This document shows positions 1-9,285 of a stretch of 64,000 bases of DNA, piece by piece. The stretch lies in contig OY781044.1 in NCBI GenBank assembly GCA_963676235.1, positions 620,001-684,000 on the forward strand, read 5' to 3'. Origin of the DNA: JALNYB01 sp963676235. Lineage in GTDB: Archaea > Thermoplasmatota > Thermoplasmata > Methanomassiliicoccales > Methanomethylophilaceae. The notes below the pieces were generated by a model that was not told the DNA's origin, did not search any database, and saw nothing but the letters and a program-made list of their open reading frames with translations. Made by a program: the position numbers and the translations under genes. The first letter of the stretch is position 1; each line of letters starts with the position of its first letter.

Positions 1-590
1 CTTATCTTTCCGTAGATCCTGACGATCTCTCTTGCTTCCGCAGTACCGTTCTTAAGAAGACGCTCTTTGGTTTTGATCGCGTGTATCACTGCGTTAAAAT
101 CCTCGAATAAAAGCATCATTCCACATGTGTATTCATCATCGGGTTCAGAATCAATACGAAGTGAATATGTCCTGCGTACATCATTCACTGAGACTTTGAG
201 ACTCAAGACATCATAACTCTTGACCCAGAGTTTTTTGATATGGGTTGCCTGAGCTCTCTTCACACGTTTTCCACCCTCAACATCCAAGAAAGTAACGCAT
301 ACCCTCCTTCCGTCATCTAGATAAAACTCATCACCGATAACAACTATATCGTCGCTTTCCAACTGTGTCTGTGTCTTACCTGTCAAATCTCCATCACTGA
401 ACAGAACCGGCACAACGAGTGTCTTGGGAATCCTTATTGTATCTGAGAACGTACGGTTACACTCCGTACAGCGGAATGTCCCTGTAACATTATCTTTTCC
501 GATCCTTGCTTTAAGGATGGCATGCTCTGTAATATCTTTACAATTCGGACACTCGTAGTAAATGAATTCAGGCATATCTTTGCTGACCAT
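1..590 (-). CDS. HVO_0476-family C4 zinc-finger protein, 3' end outside window
   Basis: The minus-strand frame is open from an ATG at 588-590 to the window edge, about 196 codons, so the C-terminus is missing. Near the N-terminus it has a CPNC pair and, about 28 residues on, a CTEC pair, a four-cysteine zinc knuckle. A beta-rich region follows, then a segment ending in RIYGK. This layout matches the conserved archaeal HVO_0476 family, whose function is unknown (family knowledge; recognition by eye). A GGTGAT ribosome-binding site lies 6 nt upstream of the ATG and overlaps the stop of the preceding hydrolase gene, so the two are probably cotranscribed. Confidence 0.75.
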   Translation of the reverse strand, partial: MVSKDMPEFIYYECPNCKDITEHAILKARIGKDNVTGTFRCTECNRTFSDTIRIPKTLVVPVLFSDGDLTGKTQTQLESDDIVVIGDEFYLDDGRRVCVTFLDVEGGKRVKRAQATHIKKLWVKSYDVLSLKVSVNDVRRTYSLRIDSEPDDEYTCGMMLLFEDFNAVIHAIKTKERLLKNGTAEAREIVRIYGKI

Positions 591-595
591 GTAAA

Positions 596-1171
596 TCACC
601 TTTCGGTCATGAATGGGAAATCGTGTCCCGGGACGACCATATCTGCATAATTGCTTATTGCTTTTATACTTTCTAACGCAAGTTCAGAATCGCAATTGAC
701 CGCGGGTGGTTTCATCTTCGTGAAATTATCCCTTAAAGGTATAGCATCTCCAGCTATAACATACTTGATGTCAGCATCTATGAAAACACTCATAGAGCCC
801 ATTGTATGGCCCGGTGTATGAACAAGTCTAACACCTTTTGAAAGCTCTATATCATGATCTATGAGCTTTACCCCGGGGATCTCTGTTTCCTCACCGGTAT
901 GCATCAAAATCTGCGCCTTGGGAAACATATCGATATTTCCTGTATGATCGGCATGAGAATGCGTCAAAACTACAGTATCCACATCTTTTGGAAGGACCAT
1001 CAATTGTTTGAATGATGTTTTGATAGCCGATTTCATCTCTTTCGTGCTGGTGTCAACCACTATCGTTCTATCGTCTGCTCTTATGAGAACCGATGTAGAA
1101 TTCGAAGTGATGATCGAACCATCTTCACCTCTTTCGAGATTCCCTATCGCCAAAACATCCAAACTTATCAT
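596..1171 (-). CDS. Metallo-beta-lactamase-fold hydrolase
   Basis: A 191-residue MBL-fold protein. The metal-binding signature THSHADHTGN lies near residue 71, a further histidine in HTPGHTMGS near 118, and the bridging aspartate in AGDAIP near 140. This is the compact glyoxalase II-like form with no extra domain, so the substrate cannot be told from sequence. It is the upstream gene of a two-gene minus-strand unit with the zinc-finger protein; its stop overlaps that gene's ribosome-binding site. It is divergent from the methyltransferase gene starting at 1249, with only about 77 bp between for both promoters. Confidence 0.85.
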   Translation of the reverse strand: MISLDVLAIGNLERGEDGSIITSNSTSVLIRADDRTIVVDTSTKEMKSAIKTSFKQLMVLPKDVDTVVLTHSHADHTGNIDMFPKAQILMHTGEETEIPGVKLIDHDIELSKGVRLVHTPGHTMGSMSVFIDADIKYVIAGDAIPLRDNFTKMKPPAVNCDSELALESIKAISNYADMVVPGHDFPFMTER

Positions 1172-1248
1172 AATTCGTTATATATCTCTCATCTAAAACT
1201 ACCTTCCTATCCGTACATTTTATTTGTAGATATTACATCAGATACTTG

Positions 1249-1821
1249 ATGAAATACGATCCACTCATCAAGATAACAGAAAACGAAGAAGTATATCCGC
1301 CATCAGATGACAGCATTATGCTTATAAGATCCTTCGATGTAAAGGATGATGAATCTGTTTTAGAATTGGGATGCGGATCCGGTATCGTATCTATACACTG
1401 TGCTAGGGATGGCGCAAAGGTCACGTGTGGAGATATCAATCCAAAAGCAGTTGAATTGACAAAACTCAATGCCAGCAATAATGGTGTGGTCTTGGATGTA
1501 AGAGAAACGGACATTTATTCTGATATTGATGGAATGTACGACACTATAATCTTCAATCTCCCATATCTTCCAGTACAAGATAAGGGAGAACTTGCCAAAG
1601 CATGGTCTGGCGGAGAAGATGGCATGGGGCCACTACCGGAACTATTGGAATATGCGCCTGCATACCTCAACTCAGACGGCAGAGTCATCATCGTCGTCTC
1701 CTCCCTTATGAATGAGAGAAAACTCTCAAACCTGCTCTCTAACTATGAAGTCAAAGAACTTTCAGAACTCCCGCTGTTCTTTGAGAAATTGAAGGTGTTG
1801 GAGATAACATTCAACCGATGA
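1249..1821 (+). CDS. HemK/PrmC-like class I methyltransferase (archaeal Mtq2-type)
   Basis: A 190-residue Rossmann methyltransferase. It has the SAM-binding LELGCGSG loop near residue 40, an acidic residue ending strand 2 (CGDIN), and NLPYLP, which corresponds to the NPPY catalytic motif of N5-glutamine methyltransferases. The N-terminal helical domain of bacterial PrmC is absent, as in archaeal/eukaryotic Mtq2, which modifies the GGQ glutamine of release factor with Trm112. That substrate is inferred from family; no Trm112 gene is nearby. An in-frame TTG lies at 1246, but the ATG at 1249 is preferred. The 3' end overlaps convergent gatE by 11 bp. Confidence 0.75.
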   Translation: MKYDPLIKITENEEVYPPSDDSIMLIRSFDVKDDESVLELGCGSGIVSIHCARDGAKVTCGDINPKAVELTKLNASNNGVVLDVRETDIYSDIDGMYDTIIFNLPYLPVQDKGELAKAWSGGEDGMGPLPELLEYAPAYLNSDGRVIIVVSSLMNERKLSNLLSNYEVKELSELPLFFEKLKVLEITFNR

Positions 1822-3679
1822 GTTTGGTTATTTCCTGAGCAAGCAGATCGTTTGCCTGTTTACCGTCTATCTTTCCTCTCAATGCACCCATCACAGGCCC
1901 CATAAGGGGGCCGATAGCGTCCAATCCCTTGCTGCGTATGAAATCCTCGCGTTCTTTGACTATCTTTGCGATGATTGCAACAGCTTCATCTGCATCAACG
2001 GACTCCAATCCCAATTTCTTGATGGCCTTCTCGATATCTGTTCCGACAGCTAATTCTCTAAGAAGTACGGGTATGGCCTCTTTGGAGAACCGATTCTGCT
2101 TCAGCATCGAGAACATCTCGAAGATCACATCGTGCGAAACAGCATTCATATCCAATCCGTCGTGTTCCAATTCTGTGAATGTGTTCAGGAACATGGTTGC
2201 TGCAACAGATGCCATTCCATACTCATCGGCGATCTTTGCGAATAGATCGTCATAACTGTGCCTAACGATCTGCTGTGCCTGTTGCTGATTGATACCGTAC
2301 TGCTTCATCAAACGCTTCTCGATCTGCTCAGGAAATTCCGGAAGATTCGCCCTTATGCGATTCATTCTCTCTGTTGTAATAAGTGTCGGCGGAACATCGG
2401 TTTCCGGGTACATCCTTGCCGCCCCGGGCAGTGGACGCGAATACTTTGATGTTCCGTCCGGAAGTGGATCCCTTGTTTCTTCTGGTACGCCCAATAAAGC
2501 ATAGTTAGCCCTATCAACCGCCATCTGAAGCGCATCTGTGGCCTTCTTCTCTTTAGCTGCACAGATAACGAACGCATCGAATTCCCCGATCATTCCGAGG
2601 AAATTCTTCAAATCATCGACATATTTCTGCTCAATACCGTAATTAGGAAGTTCATCTGAATGGAATATTCCCTTGACACCCTTAGTACGTGCATACTGAG
2701 CCATCTCTGAACCCAGTCTAAGTGTCTTGTTATTGCCATTCATAACACCTGCAAAGCCAGGTAACTTCACTGCAATTACCTTTCCCTTATCATCCAATGC
2801 ACCTTTGATGACCTTGGATTCGCTGGTCTTGAAAATATCTGTAACATCTATCATTTCAACAGGCACGGCTTTCGTTCCTCTTTTCATGAGGATTTCCCTT
2901 ATGTTGAGAAGCATCTTCTGTCTGTTGACCTCGTTTTGAACGAACTCTGGAAGCATTCTGAGCTCCTGAACTCCTTTCAGTTCAATGCGTGCGCCATTCG
3001 GAATGGAAATATTGAGGTCCTCTCTTATCGTTCCGATACCGCGCTTCACCCTCTTCGTCGCCCTAAGGAGCATCCCGATCCTGTAAGCCACTTCCATGAC
3101 CTCTTCCGGAGTTCTCATATCAGGTGCAGTCGCAATCTCTATAAGCGGAATGCCCAAACGGTCTAAACGGTAAAGGATCTCGTTTCCTTTCGTTTCGATC
3201 TTACGAGCCGCATCCTCTTCCAGACACACCGAAAGAATCCCGATCTTCTTGCCATTTACATCTATACTTCCATCTGTAGCTACCAAAGAAGTTCTTTGGA
3301 ACCCTGATGTATTAGAACCGTCGACAACGATCTTTCTCATGAATTGGATCTCGTCGATAATGTTTGCCCCCAACATTGTTGAGAACACTAGTGATGTCTC
3401 CATTGCATCAGCATTGATCTCGTGCGGAGGTTCTTCATCCAACTCCACCAGACAGGTTGTTCCCTCGCTGCACTGATATCTGAATCCCATATCTCTCTGG
3501 AACTGTGCTAATGCGGCCCTGTCCACCTCTCCTGTCTCACTTGTTGTGGGCCTGAGTCTCCTGTAGTACGCTCCGACACCCTCCTCACAGAGACAGCTGT
3601 CACATGAACAGAATAACTTCTTTGTGTCTAATTGCTGGTGGATCTCGATACCACACATCATCTCATAATCTTCAGACAT
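1811..3679 (-). CDS. gatE: Glutamyl-tRNA(Gln) amidotransferase subunit E
   Basis: GatE with GatD forms the archaeal enzyme that converts Glu-tRNA(Gln) to Gln-tRNA(Gln); GatE binds tRNA and phosphorylates the glutamyl group. The frame starts with a GIEIHQQL motif, has the CSC..C cysteines near residue 30, then the GatB-like kinase core, a GAD-type insert around residues 270-400 and the YqeY-like tail ending near residue 620. At 622 residues it is full length. The ATG at 3679 is chosen because GGAGGACC sits 5 nt upstream; an earlier in-frame start exists at 3712. The start overlaps the gatD stop by 8 bp, suggesting coupled translation. Confidence 0.95.
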   Translation of the reverse strand: MSEDYEMMCGIEIHQQLDTKKLFCSCDSCLCEEGVGAYYRRLRPTTSETGEVDRAALAQFQRDMGFRYQCSEGTTCLVELDEEPPHEINADAMETSLVFSTMLGANIIDEIQFMRKIVVDGSNTSGFQRTSLVATDGSIDVNGKKIGILSVCLEEDAARKIETKGNEILYRLDRLGIPLIEIATAPDMRTPEEVMEVAYRIGMLLRATKRVKRGIGTIREDLNISIPNGARIELKGVQELRMLPEFVQNEVNRQKMLLNIREILMKRGTKAVPVEMIDVTDIFKTSESKVIKGALDDKGKVIAVKLPGFAGVMNGNNKTLRLGSEMAQYARTKGVKGIFHSDELPNYGIEQKYVDDLKNFLGMIGEFDAFVICAAKEKKATDALQMAVDRANYALLGVPEETRDPLPDGTSKYSRPLPGAARMYPETDVPPTLITTERMNRIRANLPEFPEQIEKRLMKQYGINQQQAQQIVRHSYDDLFAKIADEYGMASVAATMFLNTFTELEHDGLDMNAVSHDVIFEMFSMLKQNRFSKEAIPVLLRELAVGTDIEKAIKKLGLESVDADEAVAIIAKIVKEREDFIRSKGLDAIGPLMGPVMGALRGKIDGKQANDLLAQEITKLIG

Positions 3680-4970
3680 CGATGGTCCTCCTGTCACTTG
3701 ATTCTCCTGCAATAGGAGTCTTCATGACCTCTTTAGCAGTTTCTGTGTTCTTTGTGTTTGCCAATGCCCACATAAGCTTCACATAAGCTGTTTCCGGAAG
3801 CATGTCATGAACAGTGATCGCACCTGCAACTAGCATGTCCCTTCCTGTATTGTAAACATTTAGATTCGTCTGACCATTCAAACATTGTGAGGTTATGACG
3901 ACGACAGACCCATTGTCTGTTGCTTTTTTGATAAGAGGCACCATATTCTCATTGACATGTCCCAATCCAGAACCTGCGATGACTATTCCTTTGCTTTTCA
4001 TTATCGCACTCTCGAACAATGCAGGATCCATTCCCGGATAAAACTGAAGCAGGATCGTGTTTTTCTCCATATTCGTCCTTGCTTCTGTCTTTTCAGTGGA
4101 GATGTGCCGCCCTTCTCCCGTGAATTCAATATTTCCATCCTTATCGATGTATGCAACCGGAGGAACGTTGATGCTGTGGAATGCGTCACGCCTCGATGTA
4201 TGCATCTTCCTTACCCTTGACCCCGTATGAACTGCAAATGAATCGTCTCCGGGTGTATCGTGCATTATAACGAACACGCCTGCACGGTCGCCTTTCACAC
4301 AGAATCTTGCAGCGGCCAACAAATTACTTGAAGCGTCCGATGACGGCCTGTCAGATGACCTCTGTGCTCCTACGAAAACGACTGGTTTTGAAACATTCCC
4401 AAGCATGAATGACAGTGCCGCCGCCGTGTATCCCATTGTATCTGTCCCGTGAGGGATGATAATCGCGTCTGCACCACAATTGATCTCTTCTGCAACCGCC
4501 TTTGCCAATTCCTGCCAATGGTCCACATTCATATTCTCCGAAAATATAGAAAAAAGAACACGTGCCGAAATATTAGCCACGTCCCTTATCTCAGGGACCG
4601 CGTTGACCATATCCGATGTTGACAGCGCAGGATGAACAGCCCCCGTCCTATAATCAACATACGATGCGATAGTTCCACCTGTTCCGATGAGAACAAGATT
4701 CTTGAGACTTTTTTTAGGTTCTACTTCTATTTCTTTCTTGACCCTTTCAATAGGCTGATCCAACACTTTGATAACAGAGTCGTCATGAACCCTAATACCT
4801 ACATTGTATCCACTCTTCATTTTCAATACGATCACGTCGGGTGCACTGAATTCATTGTGTGGCATCAATGTGCCTGTAAATGTCTGGCCATGAGAATCTA
4901 TGTTCAGCATAGAACCCTCTTTGGCACCGATCGAGCCCAATAATTTAGATAAAGCTGCAGAATAACTCAT
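3672..4970 (-). CDS. gatD: Glutamyl-tRNA(Gln) amidotransferase subunit D
   Basis: GatD is the asparaginase-type glutaminase that supplies ammonia to GatE. An N-terminal beta-barrel segment (about residues 15-70) precedes an L-asparaginase domain. Threonine motif 1 is seen in GTGGTIAS near residue 95 and the second motif in PHGTDTMGYTA near residue 170. The 432-residue length is typical. It is followed directly by gatE with a short overlap, the usual archaeal gatDE operon. The presence of GatDE rather than a glutaminyl-tRNA synthetase is an archaeal hallmark. Confidence 0.95.
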   Translation of the reverse strand: MSYSAALSKLLGSIGAKEGSMLNIDSHGQTFTGTLMPHNEFSAPDVIVLKMKSGYNVGIRVHDDSVIKVLDQPIERVKKEIEVEPKKSLKNLVLIGTGGTIASYVDYRTGAVHPALSTSDMVNAVPEIRDVANISARVLFSIFSENMNVDHWQELAKAVAEEINCGADAIIIPHGTDTMGYTAAALSFMLGNVSKPVVFVGAQRSSDRPSSDASSNLLAAARFCVKGDRAGVFVIMHDTPGDDSFAVHTGSRVRKMHTSRRDAFHSINVPPVAYIDKDGNIEFTGEGRHISTEKTEARTNMEKNTILLQFYPGMDPALFESAIMKSKGIVIAGSGLGHVNENMVPLIKKATDNGSVVVITSQCLNGQTNLNVYNTGRDMLVAGAITVHDMLPETAYVKLMWALANTKNTETAKEVMKTPIAGESSDRRTIDV

Positions 4971-5369
4971 GCTGTTCGATTTTCAGGTAGTCTCTCTACA
5001 TTTATTTCTGTTTTTATCGGACCAAACAGAATGTTCATGTGAAAGAAGTAGCAATATGAGTGCATAAAATAAACTAACAGCCCTTTTGAACCAGATCCTA
5101 GAATGTACTTCAATGATTCTAATCGAACCTATGAAACAGTATCATTAACTATTCGGTCAATAACCAATCAGATCAGAATGTATAACATGACAGTTTAAAC
5201 AACAGATATGACCTATATTTACTTATGAAAACATAGACCCAAGTCTTCTCAAAAGATCGCTACACCTGCAAAAATCACAATAAAATAATCCCTGAAAGAA
5301 CCTTATTTACATTCCTTACTCCTGCGTATAACGAGGAAGTGTTTTTAGTATGAAGTCCATGTCGGCAAT
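4971..5369. other. Intergenic region between divergent gatD and hypB
   Basis: About 400 bp, A+T-rich, between divergent genes. I see no convincing reading frame or RNA gene. A T/A-rich stretch near 5303-5312 (CTTATTTAC) lies about 60 bp before hypB and could be its TATA element; the TACATTTATTTC stretch near 4998-5010 is a candidate for gatD. These promoter assignments are by eye only. Confidence 0.4.
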
Positions 5370-6020
5370 ATGCACATAGTTCAAGTCGGTATGGAATATG
5401 ACGTTCTGAGAGAAAATAATAAGATAGCACACGAAAACTACCACCTTCTCAAAGAACATAATATCAAATCTATAGATTTCATGGGTTCGATCGGAGCTGG
5501 AAAAACAGCACTGATTATAAAACTCGCAGAAAAACTAAGAGCAAAGGGACTCAGAGTATGTGCAATAGCAGGTGATGTCACTGGTGATGATGATTTCACA
5601 AGAATGGAAGTCTCTGGACTCGATGCTGTCAACTGCAACACCGAACACGAATGCCATCTCGATGCTAACATCATCAAAAAGACCCTGTCCAAGATCGACC
5701 TTGACAAATACGATATACTTTTCATAGAGAATGTAGGAAACCTTGTCTGTCCGGCAGATTTCCCTCTAGGAACAGACTACAGAGTAGTTGTGATCTCAAC
5801 CACAGAGGGTGACGATATGGTAAGGAAACACCACGATATATTCACTCATTCAGATATCGCTATATTGAATAAGATCGATATTGCAAGTGCGGTTGACGTG
5901 GACCCTGAGATCATAGCAAATGATTATAACAAACTTACAGGCGGACTCAAGAACATTTACAAGTGCAGTGTAAAAAAGGATGAGGGTATAAACGAGATTC
6001 TAGCTGCACTGAAATTATAA
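5370..6020 (+). CDS. hypB: Hydrogenase nickel incorporation GTPase HypB
   Basis: HypB uses GTP hydrolysis to drive nickel insertion into [NiFe]-hydrogenases. The P-loop is MGSIGAGKT near residue 38. Further motifs are the conserved GDVTGDDD switch near 68, the metal-binding stretch with CNTEHECH near 89, FIENVGNLVCP near 118 and the guanine-specificity motif NKID near 165. The N-terminus lacks the histidine-rich or CXXCGC nickel store of some bacterial HypB proteins, as is usual in archaea. It is first in a tight run with purD (11 nt gap to the purD ATG) and truA. It implies that hydrogenases are made, as expected for an H2-dependent methanogen. Confidence 0.93.
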   Translation: MHIVQVGMEYDVLRENNKIAHENYHLLKEHNIKSIDFMGSIGAGKTALIIKLAEKLRAKGLRVCAIAGDVTGDDDFTRMEVSGLDAVNCNTEHECHLDANIIKKTLSKIDLDKYDILFIENVGNLVCPADFPLGTDYRVVVISTTEGDDMVRKHHDIFTHSDIAILNKIDIASAVDVDPEIIANDYNKLTGGLKNIYKCSVKKDEGINEILAALKL

Positions 6021-6030
6021 GGTGATTACA

Positions 6031-7353
6031 ATGAAGGTTCTGACAGTAGGCGGCGGAGGTAGGGAACATGCAGCTGTTGAAGCTCTGTTCAGATCCGGCG
6101 CAGAGATATATGCCGTAATGAAGAATGCAAACCCCGGAATAATAGCACGGGCAAAAGAATGCGAGATAGTTGGTGAAAAAGACATCAACAAAGTCTGTGA
6201 CTTCGCTCTTGAACATAATATAGAATTCGCATATATAGGACCCGAAGGGCCACTCGAAGCAGGACTTGTGGATGCCTTAGAGAATATAGGTGTCAAATGT
6301 GCAGCACCCACCAAAGCAGCAGCGAGGATCGAGACATCCAAGGTCTTCATGAGAGAACTCGTGCAAAAACACAACATCAAAGGTAATCTGGGATTCGCAA
6401 GCTTTGATAACGCTGCTGATGCAGAAGAATATCTGAAGGCGATAGACCATGACATAGTGGTAAAACCCATTGGCCTTACAGGCGGAAAAGGCGTGAAAGT
6501 ACAAGGAGAACATCTCCATAATCACGAAGAAACAATGGCCTACATCAATGAGATCTTTGAAGAACATATCGGCGGAGCTGGGGTCATTCTTGAAGAAAAG
6601 GCCATCGGAGAAGAATTCACCCAGATGATATTCGTTGATGGAAAACATATAGCACCCATGCCTCTTGTACAAGACCACAAGAGAGCATATGAAGGCGATG
6701 TGGGACCAAACACAGGCGGAATGGGATCGTATACTGATGCCAACCATCTTTTGCCGTTCGTTAAAGAAACTGACAGAACAGAATCATTGAAGATCCTGCA
6801 ATGCATCGTCGATGCCATGGCAGAGGAAGGATGTCCTTACCGCGGACCTATGTATGGACAATTCATGCTTACCGCCACCGGACCTAAGATCATCGAGATC
6901 AATGCTAGATTCGGAGACCCTGAGGCCATGAATGTACTTCCTATACTGGAAACGAATTTCGCAGACCTCATAAAAGACATGAGCACAGGAAAGATCGGAA
7001 AGGATGTCAAGTTCAAGAATAAAGCAACCGTATGCAAATACATCGTACCTAAAGGATACGGAGTCGAATCCGAATCGGGACATGAGATATGTGTTGACGC
7101 GAATGCAATTCATGCATGCGGGGCAGAGATATTCTATGCCAATGTAGATGTGAACTCTGCTGGTCAACTCGTGACTGGAACTTCCAGAAGCATAGGTATT
7201 GTGGGCATTGCAGACACAATCGCAGAAGCAGAACAAAACTGCGAGAGGGCGGCCCAATATGTCAAGTGTGACGCTATATTCATGCGCCATGATATCGGTA
7301 CCCAAGCGCTTATACAGCGTAGGATCGATCACATGAAACAAATTCGTCCATGA
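6031..7353 (+). CDS. purD: Phosphoribosylamine-glycine ligase
   Basis: PurD is the ATP-grasp enzyme that makes glycinamide ribonucleotide in purine synthesis. The N-domain begins with VLTVGGGGREHA; YIGPEGPLEAG and KPIGLTGGKG mark the substrate and ATP-grasp regions, and NTGGMGSY and EINARFGDPE are family signatures. At about 440 residues it is full length. The ATG at 6031 is chosen over an earlier GTG because GGTGAT lies 4 nt before it. The stop overlaps the truA start as ATGA. Confidence 0.95.
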   Translation: MKVLTVGGGGREHAAVEALFRSGAEIYAVMKNANPGIIARAKECEIVGEKDINKVCDFALEHNIEFAYIGPEGPLEAGLVDALENIGVKCAAPTKAAARIETSKVFMRELVQKHNIKGNLGFASFDNAADAEEYLKAIDHDIVVKPIGLTGGKGVKVQGEHLHNHEETMAYINEIFEEHIGGAGVILEEKAIGEEFTQMIFVDGKHIAPMPLVQDHKRAYEGDVGPNTGGMGSYTDANHLLPFVKETDRTESLKILQCIVDAMAEEGCPYRGPMYGQFMLTATGPKIIEINARFGDPEAMNVLPILETNFADLIKDMSTGKIGKDVKFKNKATVCKYIVPKGYGVESESGHEICVDANAIHACGAEIFYANVDVNSAGQLVTGTSRSIGIVGIADTIAEAEQNCERAAQYVKCDAIFMRHDIGTQALIQRRIDHMKQIRP

Positions 7354-8126
7354 CCAGATTAGCTGTAAAGATAGGATACTTGGGGAATGAATTCACGGGC
7401 TCCCAAATACAGCCTAACTTCAAAACAGTAGAAGGTCAGATCCTATCGGATCTGAACAACATATGCCACAAATCACCTGAGGAATTAGATCTAAAGCTGG
7501 CCAGCAGGACAGACAAAGGAGTTAATTCCTTAGGGAACGTGGCTACGTTCGATACAGATTTTGAAGACCTCGATATACTCCTGACAGCACTCAATGCTGT
7601 CTCGAAGGGTATCTTCTACAGAAGCTATGCGGTTGTAAACAAAGCATTTAATGTAAGATTCGCAGACGCACGCCAATATCAATACATATTACCGTGTGAC
7701 GATATCGATCTACATAAAGCACAAGACTGTGCTGGACTATTCGTAGGAGAACACAATTTTGAAAGATTCTGCCGTTCCGAAGGCAAACCCACAACACTTA
7801 CGATCGATTCCATCACAATCAAAAAATGCGATAATACGCTGATCCTCGAGTATTCTGCCAGATACTACCTTTGGAATATGATCCGTCGCATGACGGCAGC
7901 CATATCGGCAGTTGGAAAAGGATATAGAGAATTATCTGAAGTGCAGGATGCACTCGATGGCAAGGATATGACATTCGGACTCACACGTCCGGACGCTCTA
8001 ACGCTTACTGATATTACCTACAAGGATGTAGAATTCATAACACCTGATAAGAATCTATTCGGAAACCGTATAAAAGAAGAATTATTCTGCAATAACCTCA
8101 GATCCTCATTTTTCAAATCACTGTAA
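7350..8126 (+). CDS. truA: tRNA pseudouridine synthase A
   Basis: TruA family enzymes make pseudouridine at positions 38-40 of the tRNA anticodon arm. The catalytic aspartate is in SRTDKGVNSLGN near residue 53. YLGNEFTGSQ at the N-terminus and the YLWNMIRRM segment near residue 170 are family features. It is 258 residues long and overlaps the purD stop by 4 bp, so it is probably translated by reinitiation from the same message. Confidence 0.9.
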   Translation: MTRLAVKIGYLGNEFTGSQIQPNFKTVEGQILSDLNNICHKSPEELDLKLASRTDKGVNSLGNVATFDTDFEDLDILLTALNAVSKGIFYRSYAVVNKAFNVRFADARQYQYILPCDDIDLHKAQDCAGLFVGEHNFERFCRSEGKPTTLTIDSITIKKCDNTLILEYSARYYLWNMIRRMTAAISAVGKGYRELSEVQDALDGKDMTFGLTRPDALTLTDITYKDVEFITPDKNLFGNRIKEELFCNNLRSSFFKSL

Positions 8127-8153
8127 TATACAGAGGAATTCATACCTGAAGAT

Positions 8154-8765
8154 ATGGAAGAACTATCGGCAACAGTCAACGAGGTCATAGAGAAAATGAC
8201 CCAAATTGAAAAAGCCCGTAATCTAGCTATAAGTGATTCTAGAAATATCATCAGAAGCACCAAGAGGGTGATCCATTCAATCCACATAGGAAAGAAGGAT
8301 GAGGAAGAAATCGAGATCATGACGTCCTTGATGTCACAAATGCTCTCGTCTCTTCAGAATGAACCAGATATCCTCTATGGAAATGCTGTGGAAGATGCGA
8401 TGATGGAATACTCTGAGGCTTTGCTTCTATGCGCCGTTGTTGACGGAAAGGAACTCCCATCCTACAAAGACCTGAAAATCACACCTCAGGCCTGGGCGAT
8501 GGGATTGGCAGACTGTTTAGGTGAAATGAGAAGAATACTTTTGAAGGACCTCATGAACTCCGATATCAAAACTGCGGAAAAGATATTCCTACAGATGGAA
8601 GAGATCTCTGATGTAATCATGATGTTCGATGTTCCTGATGCCATCCTTCCGATCAGAAGAAAGCAAGACATAACCAGAGGAATAATAGAAAGAACGAGAT
8701 CCGACATTACAAATGCCGTTGTAATGAACAAAATAAACCGTGAATTTGCAATACTATCAAAATGA
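8154..8765 (+). CDS. Translin family protein
   Basis: A 203-residue all-helical protein. LYGNAVEDAMMEYSEALLL near residue 80, the GLADCLGEMRR segment near 120 and an MMFDVPDAILPIRRKQD stretch near 165 correspond to the conserved translin/TRAX core. Archaeal translins bind single-stranded nucleic acid; their physiological role is unclear. It follows truA by 27 bp on the same strand and is probably the last gene of the hypB-purD-truA run. The left arm of the HxlR operator starts on the last base of its stop codon. Confidence 0.75.
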   Translation: MEELSATVNEVIEKMTQIEKARNLAISDSRNIIRSTKRVIHSIHIGKKDEEEIEIMTSLMSQMLSSLQNEPDILYGNAVEDAMMEYSEALLLCAVVDGKELPSYKDLKITPQAWAMGLADCLGEMRRILLKDLMNSDIKTAEKIFLQMEEISDVIMMFDVPDAILPIRRKQDITRGIIERTRSDITNAVVMNKINREFAILSK

Positions 8766-8803
8766 TATCAATGTTATATTTAAATATCAAATAACATTGA
8801 TAT
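8765..8803. promoter_or_regulatory. 13-bp inverted-repeat operator flanking the HxlR promoter
   Basis: Arms ATATCAATGTTAT (8765-8777) and ATAACATTGATAT (8791-8803) are perfect reverse complements separated by 13 bp. The spacer carries the TATA-like ATTTAAATA (8778-8786). A third partial copy of the half-site (ATTGATAT) follows at about 8807-8814. The position around the likely TATA box, 25-60 bp before the regulator's ATG, is what an autorepressor site would look like. Confidence 0.75.
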
Positions 8804-8827
8804 ATTATTGATATCTATTCAACAAAT

Positions 8828-9235
8828 ATGAGTTCCCCTCAAACACCTAGAATGGATTGCGCAGTCGATGCAACGATGTCTATCATAGAAGGCAGATGGA
8901 AAACCGTCATACTATGCAAACTTGCAAATAAAGGCACACTAAGATTCTCCCAACTTATGAGTGAATTAGACAAAGTTTCGCCTAGGATACTTACTAAACA
9001 ACTAAGAGAACTGGAAAAGGACGGACTTATCCACAGAGAAGTGTTCGCAGAAGTTCCGGTACGTGTTGAATATTCACTTACACCAAAGGGCCAGAGTCTC
9101 GGACCTGCACTCAAATCCCTCGCAGATTGGGGTCTGAAGAATGCATTTAACAGAGTATCAATCGAAAGTGTGGATGCTAAAAACACACACGATCAGGACA
9201 GGGCCTCGATATTAACTGATAAAACACAGCAGTAA
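8828..9235 (+). CDS. HxlR-family winged-helix transcriptional regulator
   Basis: A 135-residue HxlR-type DNA-binding protein. The conserved cysteine of the family is in MDCAVDATMSIIEG near residue 11, followed by GRWKTVILCKL, LRFSQLM and the recognition-helix region VSPRILTKQLRELEKDGL. HxlR proteins are often redox- or aldehyde-responsive dimers. A perfect 13-bp inverted repeat surrounds its own promoter, suggesting autoregulation. It could also act on the DUF1638 gene 50 bp downstream, which points the same way. Confidence 0.88.
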   Translation: MSSPQTPRMDCAVDATMSIIEGRWKTVILCKLANKGTLRFSQLMSELDKVSPRILTKQLRELEKDGLIHREVFAEVPVRVEYSLTPKGQSLGPALKSLADWGLKNAFNRVSIESVDAKNTHDQDRASILTDKTQQ

Positions 9236-9285
9236 CAACTTTGTAAGTACGGATTTAATATTTTAAAACGGTATTTACAGTAGAT

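Noticed and set aside
5350..5369. Upstream ATG of hypB followed by an in-frame TAG
   Set aside because: Considered as another amber read-through. The frame differs from hypB and meets TGA soon after, so it is not a coding extension.
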